A stretch of 64,000 bases of DNA. It comes from Archivesica marissinica. Taxonomy: Eukaryota; Mollusca; Bivalvia; Venerida; Vesicomyidae. The DNA lies in contig CM026400.1 of NCBI GenBank assembly GCA_014843695.1, forward strand, positions 34,180,435 to 34,244,434, read 5' to 3'. This document shows positions 45,601 to 56,803 of the stretch, one piece after another (positions within the stretch are counted from its first letter, which is position 1; every line of letters begins with the position of its first letter). The position numbers were made by a program, and so were the translations under genes. A model generated the notes under the pieces. That model saw only the letters and a program-made list of their open reading frames with translations. It was not told the DNA's origin and ran no database searches.

Positions 45601-47515
45601 GTCCAATGGATTTGTTTAGTACATGGCTGGTGTGTCCAATGGATTTGTTTAGTACATGGCTGGCATGTCCAATGGATTTGTTTAGTACATGGCTGGTGTG
45701 CCCAATGGATTTGTTTAGTACATGGCTGGCATGTCCAATGGATTTGTTTAGTACATGGCTGGTGTGCCCAATGGATTTGTTTAGTACATGGCTGGCATGT
45801 CCAATGGATTTGTTTAGTACATGGCTGGTGTGCCCAATGGATTTGTTTAGTACATGGCTGGCATGTCCAATGGATTTGTTCAGTACATGGATGGCGTGTA
45901 CAATGGATTTGTTTAGTACATGGCTGGCATGTCCAATGGATTTGTTTAGTACATGGCTGGCATGTCCAATGGATTTGTTTAGTACATGGCTGGTGTGTCC
46001 AATGTATTTGTTTAGTACATGGCTGGCATGTCCAATGTATTTGTTTAGTACATGGCTGGTGTGTCCAATGGATTTGTTTAGTACATGGCTGGCATGTCCA
46101 ATGGATTTGTTTAGTACATGGCTGGCATGTCCAATGGATTTGTTTAGTACATGGCTGGTGTGTCCAATGGATTTGTTTAGTACATGGCTGGCGTGTCCAA
46201 TGGATTTGTTTAGTACATGGCTGGCGTGTCCAATGGATTTGTTTAGTACATGGCTGGCGTGTCCAATGGATTTGTTTAGTACATGGCTGGCATGTCCAAT
46301 GTATTTGTTTAGTACATGGCTGGTGTGTCCAATGGATTTGTTTAGTACATGGCTGGCATGTCCAATGGATTTGTTTAGTACATGGCTGGCATGTCCAATG
46401 GATTTGTTTAGTACATGGCTGGCATGTCCAATGTATTTGTTTAGTACATGGCTGGTGTGTCCAATGGATTTGTTTAGTACATGGCTGGTGTGTCCATGGA
46501 TTTGTTTAGTACATGGCTGGCATGTCCAATGGATTTGTTTAGTACATGGCTGGCATGTCCAATGGATTTGTTTAGTACATGGCTGGCATGTCCAATGGAT
46601 TTGTTTAGTACATGGCTGGCGTGTCCAATGGATTTGTTTAGTACATGGCTGGCGTGTCCAATGGATTTGTTTAGTACATGGCTGGTGTGTCCAATGGATT
46701 TGTTTAGTACATGGCTGGCGTGTCCAATGGATTTGTTTAGTACATGGCTGGCATGTCAATGGATTTGTTTAGTACATGGCTGGCATGTCCAATGGATTTG
46801 TTTAGTACATGGCTGGCATGTCCAATGGATTTGTTTAGTACATGGCTGGCATGTCCAATGGATTTGTTTAGTACATGGCTGGTGTGTCCAATGGATTTGT
46901 TTAGTACATGGCTGGTGTGTCCAATGGATTTGTTTAGTACATGGCTGGCATGTCCAATGGATTTGTTTAGTACATGGCTGGCGTGTACAATGGATTTGTT
47001 TAGTACATGGCTGGCATGTCCAATGGATTTGTTTAGTACATGGCTGGCATGTCCAATGGATTTGTTTAGTACATGGCTGGCATGTCCAATGGATTTGTTT
47101 AGTACATGGCTGGCATGTCCAATGGATTTGTTTAGTACATGGCTGGTGTGTCCAATGGATTTGTTTAGTACATGGCTGGTGTGTCCAATGGATTTGTTTA
47201 GTACATGGCTGGCGTGTCCAATGGATTTGTTTAGTACATGGCTGGCATGTCCAATGGATTTGTTTAGTACATGGCTGGTGTGTCCAATGGATTTGTTTAG
47301 TACATGGCTGGCATGTCCAATGGATTTGTTTAGTACATGGCTGGCATGTCCAATGGATTTGTTTAGTACATGGCTGGCATGTCCAATGGATTTGTTTAGT
47401 ACATGGCTGGCGTGTCCAATGGATTTGTTTAGTACATGGCTGGTGTGTCCAATGGATTTGTTTAGTACATGGCTGGTGTGTCCAATGGATTTGTTTAGTA
47501 CATGGCTGGTGTGCC
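42604..47515 (+). repeat. 33-bp satellite-like array, about 149 copies
   Basis: Units of CCAATGGATTTGTTTAGTAC plus ATGGCTGGCATGT, varying at a few positions (GGCATG/GGCGTG/GGTGTG, GGATT/GTATT). Since 33 is divisible by 3 and no stop occurs, frames above 1,100 codons are open on both strands (43,413-46,772 plus, 43,406-46,759 minus). They repeat an 11-residue word (MDLFSTWLACP on plus). There are no splice, start or domain signals, so I treat them as non-coding. Confidence 0.97.
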
Positions 47516-47830
47516 AACTGAGAATTCGTTCTTCAAGTCACATGGGCTGCATGTACCATGTGGGTGTTGCTTTTGTTCTTTGCTGTTTACACATTATGTT
47601 TTCGTACTGGTAGTGTATGCCCAAGGAGATTGTTTTATTACATGGCTGGCATTGATTCTTGCGTTCGCATACAATGTGTAGAGAATGGTGTAGTACATTG
47701 GTGGGGTTGACGTGCCAGAGTGTGGAGTTTATGTGTTTAGTAATGACTTTTGTTGTTGGCGGCACCATGCTTGTGGTTGTCCAAATGCTCCAAACCAAGG
47801 GACGATTTTGTTTCGTGTTCGGACCACATG
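47516..47830. other. right flank of the 33-bp array, with a degenerate unit
   Basis: The segment 47,617-47,651 reads TGCCCAAGGAGATTGTTTTA then TTACATGGCTGGCAT, recognisably one diverged 33-bp unit outside the array. No gene seen. Confidence 0.6.
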
Positions 47831-48945
47831 GATGGTGGTGTCACCCGAGGGATTTATGTGCATCAAAATCACTAATGACTTGGTCGATGTTAATGTCGTT
47901 ATTTCTGTGGATATGCATCAATGCCAAATTCAGTAAGTCTCTCCTCGGTCATAGTGTTGTGGAGATAAGTTTTCATACGGCGAAGGCTGCTGAATAATCG
48001 CTCCGCTGAAGCCGTTGATACTGGCATTGTGAGAAGGACCTTGAATACTATATGGATATTCGGGTACATTCTCTACCAGAGATGCAACTGGTGCTGCTGT
48101 TGTCGCTCTCTTCCAGACATCCAGCTCAGTATCTATTGCCATGCGATCTATGAAAGGGGCATATTCTTCCTTTATCTCCTCCCATATTTCGGGCGAGAGT
48201 TGCAGAATTTTATTTGGTAATAGATACTGAGCTTTCAGCCTGGAGGTCGAGATGCGCACTCTGTCGTGTAGCTGGGACAGTAGGTGGTCCATGAAGTGAA
48301 CAAACAAGTTAAGTCTCCAATACTCTTTGGGTTTATCTGCGGCAATGTTGTTGCTGCCAAATTAACCGCTTTGTCATATAAGCCACCATAGTACCCAGCG
48401 TCATTCCGCTGCTCTGATAGTTGGTTGTGAAGCAGTACAGCATGTTGCGCAGCCGTCACCAAGTCACACTGAGGATTTTGCATTGAATCAGTCAACAGAT
48501 TCAACACGTCCAATGGACCACTGACACAACACAAAGCGACGACAAAATCGAACGACAGAACAGCCTTCTGAAAACTGGACGCAGTAGACATTGTTTTCGT
48601 ATCCATGCCCACCTGCAGATCCGTAAGTGTTTCTAGGATTGGCGAAAAGTGGGTATAGAAAGCTGTGATACTTTCCGAGTGTTGAGATCACCTTGTGGGG
48701 CAGAACTTTTTCAGGGCTTGTACGTCTTCATTGTGGGTGCTATATATCCCCAGGCGTTTCGGGGAATTGGTGATGAAGAACAATATATCACCAACAACGG
48801 TGAACATCGACTGAACAAATGCTACTCTGCAAGCATGGCAAATTGCAAGGTTCACACGGTGGTTGCGACAGTGCATACATTGCGTTTGGGAACTCTGAAT
48901 TTTGGAATAGTTGTTCTGCAGTAGACACTTTGACCTAGATTCTAA
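47831..48945 (-). pseudogene. hAT-superfamily transposase relic
   Basis: Read on the minus strand, segments in different frames follow the order of ZMYM1-like/DUF4371-type hAT transposases. They are HCRNHRVNLAI, LKKFCPTR followed by a stop where Trp is usual (TGA at 48,688-48,690), AVLSFDFVVALCCVSGPLDV, DLVTAAQHAV, then the C-terminal dimerisation region PVSTASAERLFSSLRRMKTY and ERLTE, and after a one-base insertion LALMHIHRNND. Frame changes lie near 48,305, 48,060 and 47,940. The N-terminal part is not visible and the transposon ends were not found. Non-functional. Confidence 0.85.
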
Positions 48946-49119
48946 CTTATTATGTGACCGGTTTACATACTGTAGTAGTGAAGTACTGAAAAAAATGATT
49001 TTTGAAGGAAATGAATTAAAATCTGAGTCAATACGAGTATTTACTTACAATTTGCCGAATATAACATACAACATGCTATTTTTTTCATATTTGAAAAAAG
49101 CAAGTCGGCCAAAAAAGTT

Positions 49120-49158
49120 TTACGCAGTTACATAAACTGCGTAATGGGCGTTACGCCC
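49120..49158. repeat. two adjacent perfect hairpins
   Basis: TTACGCAGTT-acata-AACTGCGTAA at 49,120-49,144 is a perfect 10-bp stem. It is followed at once by GGGCGT-t-ACGCCC at 49,146-49,158. Confidence 0.85.
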
Positions 49159-49320
49159 TTGGTATTCTTCAGTGGGATACAAGATCTTGTTTTCAGAATC
49201 TGTATCATAGCTGTCTGTAGCCATAATACGTTTCTTGTTTTTACACAAAGTGATATATTTACACAAGTCCAGCATCCTAGGCTTCATTAAATATTATACA
49301 GAATTCAAATAGTACATATA

Positions 49321-50762
49321 CTGAAAGGATAAAGAAACGCAGGGTAACAAAATATGCAACATTTATTTAAATCATTGGCCTAAAATTATGAAAACTGGTC
49401 AGCAGACTATCTTGGTCACTGTGCACTAAAACCGGTGGCTAAAGTTACTTAACCTTGCCCTGCACCGTGTCACATAGAGAAAGTGATAAAAAGCACGTGC
49501 AGAATAATGATGACAAGTTCGTCAAAACATTTCGTCATACCACTTGATACTCTTGAGGTATACACACCACTTTCCGCTATTTACATTGAATTTGAAGATA
49601 TTGCAATCATGGTACGGCTGACGGAAGTTCAGAGGGGTCAGGCTATTGCATTCCTAATGCAAGGTCAAAGGCAACAACAGGTTGCTATGCAGTTCGGTGC
49701 GAATGTTTCTACCATAGAACGTCTTGTCCGTCGTCTTAGAGATATCGGAAGGGTTGCCGACCAACCGCGATAGGGACGTCAGAGCGTAACATCGCTACGT
49801 CAAGTCAGGGCTATTCGTCCTACCCACCTGCGTAATCGCCACGTTACTGCCACTGAAACCGCCGTTAATACGGTAGGCAATCATAATCGCCACATTCACC
49901 CCAAAACTATAAGGAATCGATTGCGCGTTTGATGTTTGTGTGCGAGCACGTCGTCCATACGTTGGTCTGCCTCTCACGCATGCACGTCGCACGCGTCATA
50001 TGGCTTGGTTGGCTGCCCATGCTCCCAGACGATTTCCAATGAGTAAATGGAGATGGGTATTTTTTACAGACGAGTCCTGGTTCACTCTTTTTCGTCCAGA
50101 CGGTCGACGTTGGTATACGGGGAACGCTTCACCGATGCTTGCGTTCTTGAGAGGGATAGGTTTGGGGACGGCTCGGTTATGGTCTGGGGAGGGATATCTC
50201 ACGGGGTAAAGTCACCGTTGATTGTGGTAACCGGGAATTTAAACGCCGTAAGATATAGGGATGAAATCCTCCGCCCGGTCGTAGTTCCATTTGTGCAACA
50301 GCATTACCTAATTTTCCAGCATAATAATGCCCGGTCCCATGTAGCTAGAGTTTGTCAAGACTTTCTCACAAACCATAACATTAACCCACTCGACTGGCCG
50401 CCGTACAGTCCAGATTTGTCCCCAATCGAACATCTGTGGGACGAACTTGACAAGAGGGTAAGGGGGCGTCGGAATATCCCTGTTACTCTCGACAAACTAA
50501 GGACTGCCTTCTTGCAAGAGTGGGACAATATCCCCATGAGAAGGATAAATGCACTGATGATCTCCATGCACAGGAGAATCAGGGCTGTGTCAGATGCGCG
50601 AGGGGGCATACGAGATACTGACCGATTTCACTTTATCGTTACCACGGTATTTTGTTGATAAAAGATTGTTTTATATGCTCATATAAAAATATTGTATATT
50701 ACATCAAACACATCACTTTAAATCACCTCAAATGTTTACCATGCGTTTCTTTATCCTTTCAG
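49321..50762 (+). mobile_element. Tc1/mariner-like transposon, complete ends
   Basis: The terminal inverted repeats CTGAAAGGATAAAGAAACGC plus A are perfect over 21 bp and continue with GGTAA after one mismatch. TA target duplications lie at 49,319-49,320 and 50,763-50,764. At 1,442 bp it has the usual length for a Tc1-type element. It carries one defective transposase gene. Confidence 0.95.
49609..50658 (+). pseudogene. Tc1-like DD34E transposase, inactivated
   Basis: The start ATG at 49,609 opens an HTH region (MVRLTEVQRGQAIAFLMQGQ, then NVSTIERLVRRLRDIGRV). An in-frame TAG follows QPR at 49,771-49,773, and frameshifts occur near 49,930 and 50,110. Catalytic positions are visible. The first Asp is GAC 50,069 in FFTDESWF. 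The second is Asn (AAT 50,323) in QHNNARSH where relatives have Asp. Glu is GAA 50,428 in SPIEHLWDEL, 34 residues later. The motif VMVWGGISHG and the YSPDLSP block are typical of Tc1 transposases. It is dead by frame and by active site. Confidence 0.93.
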
Positions 50763-50764
50763 TA

Positions 50765-51054
50765 TATATATACAGCTACTGTAGTAACTAAGCTTCAGCA
50801 TTTGTTCTTGATTTAATAATGTTTTCTCAATCGGTGTCTATTTTTAGATGTGAGTTCACTAGCGGTGACGTCACGAAAATGATTGTGTTAGAAATATACG
50901 GTATTCAGCGTAGAACAGAACACGAGTAATCAACGTTACTAGGCATCTTGTGTATTCTTGTTTGAATCACTCCACGAGAGTGCAATACAAAATCATATAT
51001 CCAACGAGTGGCTCCTGGTTAATACACGAGGGTTTGCTCGTGGAAATGAAATAC
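50765..51054. other. spacer between Tc1 element and 72-bp array
   Basis: Unique sequence, nothing recognised. Confidence 0.5.
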
Positions 51055-52222
51055 AGTAGTAACTCGACTTGCTACAGTTTTACGGGGGACAATATTCCGA
51101 GGATGGTCTGCATGTTGAACGTGCAATACAGTAGTAACTAGACTTGCTACAGTTTTAAGGGGACAATATCCGAGGATGGTCTGCATGTTGAACTGCAATA
51201 CAGTAGTAACTCTACAGTTTAAAGTGGATAATATCCGAGGATGGTCTGCATGTTGAACTGCAATACAGTAGTAACTAGACTTATACAGTTTAAAGTGGAT
51301 AAATCGAGGATGGTCTGCATGTTGAACTGCAATACAGTGTAACTAGACTTACTACGTTAAAGTGGATAATATCGAGGATGGTCTGCATGTTGAACGCATA
51401 CAGTAGTAACTAGACTTACTACGTTTAAAGTGGATAATATCCGAGGATGGTCTGCATGTTGAACTGCAATACAGTAGTAACTAGACTTACTACAGTTTAA
51501 AGTGGATAATATCCGAGGATGGTCTGCATGTTGAACTGCAATACAGTAGTAACTAGACTTACTACAGTTTAAAGTGGATAATATCCGAGGATGGTCTGCA
51601 TGTTGAACTGCAATACAGTAGTAACTAGACTTACTACAGTTTAAAGTGGATAATATCCGAGGATGGTCTGCATGTTGAACTGCAATACAGTAGTAACTAG
51701 ACTTACTACAGTTTAAAGTGGATAATATCCGAGGATGGTCTGCATGTTGAACTGCAATACAGTAGTAACTAGACTTGCTACAGTTTAAAGTGGATAATAT
51801 CCGAGGATGGTCTGCATGTTGAACTGCAATACAGTAGTAACTAGACTTACTACAGTTTAAAGTGGATAATATCCGAGGATGGTCTGCGTGTTGAACTGCA
51901 ATACAGTAGTAACTAGACTTACTACAGTTTAAAGTGGATAATATCCGAGGATGGTCTGCATGTTGAACTGCAATACAGTAGTAACTAGACTTACTACAGT
52001 TTAAAGTGGATAATATCCGAGGATGGTCTCCATGTTGAACTGCAATACAGTAGTAACTAGACTTACTACAGTTTAAAGTGGATAATATCCGAGGATGGTC
52101 TGCATGTTGAACTGCAATACAGTAGTAACTAGACTTACTACAGTTTAAAGTGGATAATATCCGAGGATGGTCTCCATGTTGAACTGCAATACAGTAGTAA
52201 CTAGACTTACTACAGTTTAAAG
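51055..52222 (+). repeat. 72-bp tandem array
   Basis: About 16 copies of ACTGCAATACAGTAGTAACT, AGACTTACTACAGTTTAAAG and TGGATAATATCCGAGGATGG plus TCTGCATGTTGA. Copies from about 51,470 rightwards are almost identical; those at the left (51,055-51,470) carry many small deletions. A 296-codon minus-strand frame is a by-product of the 72-bp (24-codon) period. Confidence 0.96.
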
Positions 52223-53649
52223 TCTCTGTGTAACTGGAATACAGCAATGACTTTACTTACTATAGCTACATTGTATGATGGGACAAAATCTTACGATGGT
52301 CTGTGGTTGAAGTGAAATACATTATTGTACATTCTTCCAAAATGGTTTAAAGTGTACATGTTTCCAAAACTGGACATGTGTTATATATAGATGGTGGGAT
52401 CTATCGAAATGAGGAGAGAAGATGCAATGGAAATCAAAGTGTCCCTGATTCAAGACTTATCCTTCAAACAGCGTGTGTTATTAGTCCACATGATTATAAT
52501 TGCTTACAAAATCATTGAAATTTAAATTACGGAATGTTATTAGCTATTTAATAGAAATTCAAAATAGTGGACACTTGAATGTTATTGGCTAGTTTTGATC
52601 TATTAATTGCTACTATACTCTACACCAAGATTCATCATTAATAACAAATGCAGATCTATGAGGAGAGTAGATTTGTGGTCATTTTTATTTCTGATCAGAT
52701 ATATTTATTTTAGTTATTTTGTGATCCATTATGTTCCAAACAAATCATGTAGATCAGAATTGAGAAATTGAAAATATACCCAGATGGTCAACCATGACAG
52801 CCAAATAATGTTAGGAATGATTTGAGCTATACCTATGTAATCACATAATTGTAATCACAATAGACATAATAGATTAGGGGAATGTGAAAATAGAATTTCA
52901 AGATGGACAGCACCGGTGATTAGGTGACAATTTTGATTATCAGATCGGAATTATTCTACCAAATTTTGATTGACTAGTTTACCTGATGTTTCACACCAAG
53001 TTCAGGGGAAAGTCGAAAATATACATCCAAGATGGATTTCTGCCATCTTTTTTTTATGTAAACAAAAAAGTGAAGCAATATGTAACCATTTTATGCATAG
53101 CAAAATTTGATAGATTTATTTAAATATAATCTACTCTACATATAATTTCTTGATATAGAGATGCTGAGATAATTCCTACCTAGTATCTCTCACATTGGAA
53201 ACATTTAGATATTTAATCTAACACTTTACATAATTATATTTATGACATTTCATTTTTTTTCCATTTCATGCAATTATATAATTATGTATTATTATGGTGA
53301 CAAGCTATGCAATGCTTAAGTCTAATAAAATATAAAAAATATTTGTTCTGTTCTATCTGTTCTATAACTACATGTATACAGCTATATTTATCTCGCATAT
53401 CTTTGTGTGTATTACTTTATATCACTGGAATCTACATTTTCTGGGATATTTTCCGGGATATATTCTATGTGTTATCTACATATATGGGACACACATCCAA
53501 TGACAATATTAAAAAATGCAACTTATAAATGTCTTAATCCTTACTCCTGGATAAAGGACCACAAACCCTACAAATATCTAAACCACTGAGCAGCAGCTGT
53601 GGTCAACTTCAGAAAATAATTATTTGGACTATATACCGCTGAAACATGT
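52223..53649. other. AT-rich intergenic sequence
   Basis: Unique, AT-rich, without a coding frame, tRNA box or terminal repeat that I could recognise. Confidence 0.55.
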
Positions 53650-53663
53650 TTAACCCTTTACTC

Positions 53664-53858
53664 CATATCCATATAGGCTTATCTGCTATCCCATGTCCAT
53701 ACAATACACAGTATAATTGATAATCAATGATCAATAGAGGACATAGATTCTCCAGCTCGTTATCGATTGGTAGCATATCCATATAGGCTTATCTGCTATC
53801 CCATGTCCATACAATACACAGTATAATTGATAATCAATGATCAATAGAGGACATAGAT
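53664..53858 (+). repeat. 85-bp direct repeat, offset 110 bp
   Basis: CATATCCATATAGGCTTATC through GAGGACATAGAT occurs at 53,664-53,748 and 53,774-53,858, just inside the left end of the piggyBac-like element. Confidence 0.9.
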
Positions 53859-54456
53859 AAGAGATGCATTTACTACACTGTCTCCATACAGGTTATTGGG
53901 AAAATAATGAAGACCTGATACCTGTCTTATTCTAGGCAACATTAATGTATGAAGTATTAGTTTTACCATTTTGTGATGAATGTAAAGTTTTTATAGAATT
54001 AAATTATCTTTTCAGTGATGTAAGTTTCATACTGGTGGGACAAATATTTCTGTTGCAGTTGGGCAGTAAAGAAAATGGAAAACTAATTTTTCTGTCAAAT
54101 TTGAAATTTAAACTTAATGTTTTTAATTTCATAGGCTATATATACGCCAGTTCTGTAAATAATATCATACAAAAACGTAACAACATTCTTTACCTAGTAT
54201 TTACATAATATTTACATTAAAAATACATCTAATAATTCACACAGAGATATAATCTGATTGAATAGTTCCTGTAAGTTATATCCATCTGAGTAAGTAAATT
54301 ATTCCATCTCTGAAAGCTAGTTATAAAAGTATATTTCGATTTATTATAAAAAGAAAAATACACATGTTGCCGTTATTATTTCAATATTTGTATGTTTAGT
54401 TAAAATTCGGTCATAGAAATAAAAGTATCTCGAGCTCGGTAAAAAAAACACTCAAA

Positions 54457-54639
54457 TTATCTTTGGTAACGCACCCTCAACTGTGAAAAGTTGGATGTCC
54501 ATCCGTCCCCACGAATAGGTACGGGTTCTTCGTCGGAGCTATCACCAGAACCGTCGGCATCGATGTCTAAATCGATATCAGAGCCAGAAAACCCAGAAAA
54601 TTCGGACTCGTCGGAATCACTGTCAAACATGCTAGCCAT
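54457..54639 (-). pseudogene. possible piggyBac transposase N-terminus
   Basis: Sixty codons starting MASMFDSDSDESEFSGFSGS, rich in Asp and Ser, then DGWTSNFSQLRV and a stop. Acidic starts of the form EF.GFS..DI followed by a W(T/S) motif are typical of PGBD/piggyBac transposases, and the frame sits inside an element with piggyBac-type ends. No catalytic domain follows. It could also be an unrelated short frame. Confidence 0.45.
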
Positions 54640-55079
54640 AATAAAATAATCTTGCTTTGAATTAGCAATATGATGATGTAAATATTATAAGATCGATGTT
54701 AACTGGTCGGTGTTCTCAAATAAACAAATTCAGAAGTATCCTAAATGTCTATAAAAAATTTAATTGGCGGTAATTAGACGCTAATCTCTCGCCCCTGGCT
54801 AAGTGATAATGTAATATACCATGTTTGATTAGATTTATTACTTGGGGACCATGATTTCCAATATACAAGCTTCAATGTTTTGACAGCTGAGTCTGGTAGT
54901 ATCCTCATTAGTATGCATGCGTGAACTATGGGAATCGAGCTATTTTATTGGTTATTATTTGATAAAATTAATTATATTCATGAATAGATTTAACTTTGAC
55001 CTCGCTGGTTCCGATTTGGTTCCAATTTCGCAGCATCACGGTAAGCCTTATTTTCTCAACCACGCAACTGAATAATGAC

Positions 55080-55141
55080 ATCAACCACGCGTTTTGACCC
55101 TGGGCGGAGCAAGTGATGAAGGCGCGTTATGCGTGGTTGAT
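55080..55141. repeat. hairpin inside the piggyBac-like element
   Basis: ATCAACCACGC and its complement GCGTGGTTGAT flank about 40 bp that contain a further short GCG-rich inverted pair. A related CTCAACCACGC lies just upstream. Confidence 0.7.
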
Positions 55142-56198
55142 ACTATATTCTGATCGGCTGGTTGAGATAAATATTTAATGCAAAATCACTCCCGTGACAT
55201 ATGGGTTTCCTCAATTCTTGTAAATTTCATAAACTCCGACTGAGTCTCGTCGTGGCTATCAAAAACATTAGTAGCCATAGGTCTAACGAACAATAGTAAT
55301 TAGGAATTAAATTGACAATAAATGTCGATCTTTGTGTTTGGGTGTTCTAACACGAGGTGATGTACGAGCATAATTTTTCCGTTGAAATATTATAATTACT
55401 CGCTAATCCGAAGAGTATTGACTGTTTGGCATACCCACCCAAGTTCAAAGGTTACGCTGTTCTCCGCGGTCTCTGTGAAATACAAACTTCAAAGGATATA
55501 ATATACTAGAAGCCTGTATGCTTGCAATATACAAGCTACTTGACATGATGTTTTGACAGGTACAGTCGCTGGTGTGTGATCAATTTCGACACATTTATGC
55601 ATGGCAGTAATGCGTGATATATGGAAATCCATCATTTTCATTGGTTGTTGTTCTCGGGGAATCCTGTTTTCATGAATAAATTTAATCATTGGCCGTGCCT
55701 CGTTCCGAAATCCAGCACATTTTAGAACAAATATGTTTGGGAATTACTGTGAACTCTAAATCAAGCGTCTGGTGATTGGGGATTCCTACTTTCGATTTCA
55801 AGATATTTTCGCATGCCGTTTTCGTAAGTATTTTAAATAGCAACACCATTATTTTTCATGGCCTATTGTTTCATAAATGTTCAATGCTTATTTTAATTCA
55901 TTTGCGGGGTTTCTGACATTAATAAATGTATTGGAAATTTACATTTAAAAATGGACGCGTGAAAAGTCGTATGCATGCAGATCTCCACAACGCGGGATAA
56001 TGCGTATGTATGGAGGAATCGATAGACACGGGAAATGTCGTATCTATGGAGGAGTCGATAGACACGGGAAAAGTCGTATCTATGAAGTAAAGGGTTAAAT
56101 ACAACCCATTTCTTGAGCTATTGGTCACAACTCTATTTTTAAGATAAAGAAACAAGATATATATACATCAGGTACTAGACGTTATTCATAATACAATG

Positions 56199-56390
56199 TA
56201 AATGTTATCAAATACTCGACGTTATTCATAATAGATGTTATGAAATACTCGACGTTATTCATGATAAATGTTATCAAATACTCGACGTTATTCATAATAG
56301 ATGTTATGAAATACTCGACGTTATTCATGATAAATGTTATCAAATACTCGACGTTATTCATAATAGATGTTATCAAACTTGTTATTATTC
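56199..56390 (+). repeat. 33-bp minisatellite
   Basis: About six copies of TGTTATCAAATACTCGACGT plus TATTCATAATAGA, with CATGATAAA alternating. Degenerate units continue to about 56,660 around a SINE fragment. Confidence 0.92.
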
Positions 56391-56404
56391 ACCAAAGATG
56401 TTAA

Positions 56405-56491
56405 AGTTTAAACTTTATTTCTTTTACAATGAATTGAGAAACAAAGACAAGCTTTAACAACTTATATTAATCACTCTCGTTGGCGCGGATG
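56405..56491 (-). mobile_element. SINE (family 2) tail fragment inside the 33-bp minisatellite
   Basis: Contains AAACTTTATTTCTTTTACAA and CAACTTATATTAATCACTCT, then CGTTGGCGCGGATG, the 3' part of family 2. Degenerate minisatellite units lie on both sides. Confidence 0.75.
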
Positions 56492-56803
56492 TTATTCATC
56501 ATTGGTTTTATCAACTCGATGCTATTCATCACAGTTGTTATTAAATACTCGGTGTTATTCATCACATAAATAATCAGGTACTAGATGTTATTCATGATAA
56601 ATGTTATCAAATACTCAACGTTATTCATCATAGAAACTAAACGATGTTTTTCGTCGTAGATGTTATCAAATATTATATATTATAATTATATGATTATATA
56701 AGATTGTTGTTGCATATCTGATGTGATTATTAGTGCTTGGAAATGAGCCCAAAAGCCATGTCAATTAATCATGCAGGATCACTGACGATTAATCATGATT
56801 TAA

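Larger units (their letters stand above)
53654..56094 (-). mobile_element. piggyBac-like element, internally deleted
   Basis: The ends CCCTTTACTCCATA and the complement of the right end CCCTTTACTTCATA form inverted repeats (13 of 14), each flanked by TTAA (53,650-53,653 and 56,095-56,098). Ends starting CCC with TTAA duplications are the piggyBac pattern, and 2,441 bp is the usual length. Inside lies a 60-codon minus-strand frame resembling a piggyBac N-terminus. The rest of the transposase is not detectable. Confidence 0.65.

Noticed and set aside
43406..46772. Two opposite 1,100-codon frames as a repeat protein gene
   Set aside because: Complementary strands open at once in a 33-bp array is expected from composition; there is no unique N- or C-terminal domain.
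48029..48220. Plus-strand frames over the hAT relic
   Set aside because: They are shadows of the minus-strand transposase relic, whose domain order is recognisable.
53945..54208. 87-codon plus-strand frame as a gene
   Set aside because: Low-complexity, AT-driven sequence inside the piggyBac-like element with no recognisable domain or splice context.
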